Positions 13,381 through 13,997 of a DNA stretch of 13,997 nt are shown here, one piece after another. The stretch is from JANMEX01 sp031423755 (GTDB lineage Bacteria; Pseudomonadota; Alphaproteobacteria; Rhizobiales; Rhizobiaceae). A program made the translations under genes and the position numbers. Every line of letters starts with the position of its first letter. Position 1 is the stretch's first letter. The stretch covers positions 1-13,997 of the forward strand of contig JANPGC010000353.1 of the NCBI GenBank assembly GCA_031423755.1. The letters run 5' to 3'. The notes beneath the pieces were generated by a model. It was not told the DNA's origin. It ran no database searches and worked only from the letters and a program-made list of their open reading frames with translations.

Positions 13381-13997
13381 TCAAGCACTCAGCCCGCCGA
13401 ACAGCGTCGGCATATCCAGCGGCCTGAAACCGTAGTGACTCAACCATCTTACATCCGCGTCAAAAAACGCCCGCAAATCCGGCATGCCGTATTTCAGCAT
13501 GGCGATGCGGTCGATGCCCATGCCCCAGGCGAAGCCCTGATATTCGTCCGGATCGAGCCCGCCGGCACGCAAAACGTTCGGGTGCACCATGCCGCAGCCC
13601 AAGATTTCCATCCAGTCATTGCCCTCGCCGAAGCGCACTTCGCCCGGTTTGGAGCGGTCGCACTTGATGTCGACTTCCATCGAGGGTTCGGTGAACGGAA
13701 AATACGACGGGCGGAAACGCATCGTGACGCTTGGCACTTCAAAGAACGCCTTGCAGAACTCTTCCAGCACCCACTTCATGTTGGCGACATTCGCCGTTTT
13801 ATCGATCACCAGTCCCTCGACCTGATGGAACATCGGCGAATGGGTGGCGTCGGAATCCATCCGGTAGGTCTTGCCGGGAATGACGATGCGGATCGGCGGC
13901 TTCTGGCCTTCCATCGTGCGGATTTGCACCGGCGATGTGTGCGTGCGCAAAAGCTTGCGGGTGCCATCTTCCTTTGTGTTGAAGAAGAACGTGTCAT
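13381..13997 (-). CDS. pheS: phenylalanyl-tRNA synthetase alpha subunit, C-terminal part (5' end outside window)
   Basis: About 204 residues of the catalytic alpha subunit, with its 3' end at the TGA 13381-13383; the reading frame runs off the window at 13997. Class II synthetase motifs are visible: motif 2 as GKTYRMDSDATHSPMFHQVE and motif 3 as GFAWGMGIDRIAMLKYGMPD. The N-terminal coiled coil and motif 1 lie outside. The first visible residues DTFFF and LLRTHTSPVQIRTM are typical PheS. The first listed ATG at 13950 is a TTG internal codon, not a start. It should form an alpha2-beta2 complex with PheT, encoded 630 nt downstream after brnTA. Confidence 0.97.
   Translation of the reverse strand, partial: DTFFFNTKEDGTRKLLRTHTSPVQIRTMEGQKPPIRIVIPGKTYRMDSDATHSPMFHQVEGLVIDKTANVANMKWVLEEFCKAFFEVPSVTMRFRPSYFPFTEPSMEVDIKCDRSKPGEVRFGEGNDWMEILGCGMVHPNVLRAGGLDPDEYQGFAWGMGIDRIAMLKYGMPDLRAFFDADVRWLSHYGFRPLDMPTLFGGLSA

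Overview
The window looks like chromosomal DNA from an alphaproteobacterium, most likely of the order Hyphomicrobiales (Rhizobiales). The reasons are the character of DnaK, PheT and GabD, a heat-shock promoter that fits the alphaproteobacterial RpoH consensus, an IS1595/ISXO2-type transposase remnant and REP-like palindromes of a kind common in this group. Most genes are GC-rich (roughly 55-60 % by eye). Two stretches are clearly more AT-rich: the DUF3800 gene (about 1.1-1.96 kb) and the spacer between pheS and brnT.

Layout. (1) 1-392: 3' end of gabD (succinate-semialdehyde dehydrogenase), then a probable hypothetical gene on the minus strand (544-972). (2) 973-2640: an accessory patch holding an AT-rich DUF3800 gene, a small minus-strand ORF translationally coupled to a truncated IS1595-family transposase, and an inverted pair of REP-like hairpins that abuts the truncation. 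(3) 2685-4812: dnaK on the minus strand with a clear terminator, a good ribosome-binding site and an exact RpoH-type promoter; no dnaJ follows it. (4) 4845-7775: a small exported EF-hand protein, a cupin, a Gfo/Idh/MocA oxidoreductase on the minus strand, and an unknown membrane-anchored or exported protein whose C-terminus resembles an acyl carrier protein lacking the carrier serine. (5) 7789-9183: nadV (nicotinamide phosphoribosyltransferase, NAMPT type) on the minus strand, divergent from a RhuM-family gene (9307-10344) that ends 3 nt from the convergent pheT. (6) 10348-13997: the phenylalanyl-tRNA synthetase locus on the minus strand, pheS (partial) - brnT - brnA - pheT.

The most notable arrangement is the last one. 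A complete BrnT/BrnA type II toxin-antitoxin module sits inside the pheS-pheT operon. brnT and brnA overlap by 41 nt, and the brnA stop overlaps the GTG start of pheT by 4 nt (GTGA). A near-perfect 22-bp palindrome in the 39-nt pheS-brnT gap is a strong candidate for the operator of the module. The toxin-antitoxin autoregulation could therefore reach an essential aminoacyl-tRNA synthetase subunit.

The other genes do not form an obvious single pathway. They are housekeeping or salvage genes (gabD, dnaK, nadV, pheST) interleaved with accessory insertions (DUF3800/IS remnant, RhuM, BrnTA). No RNA genes or CRISPR arrays were seen.
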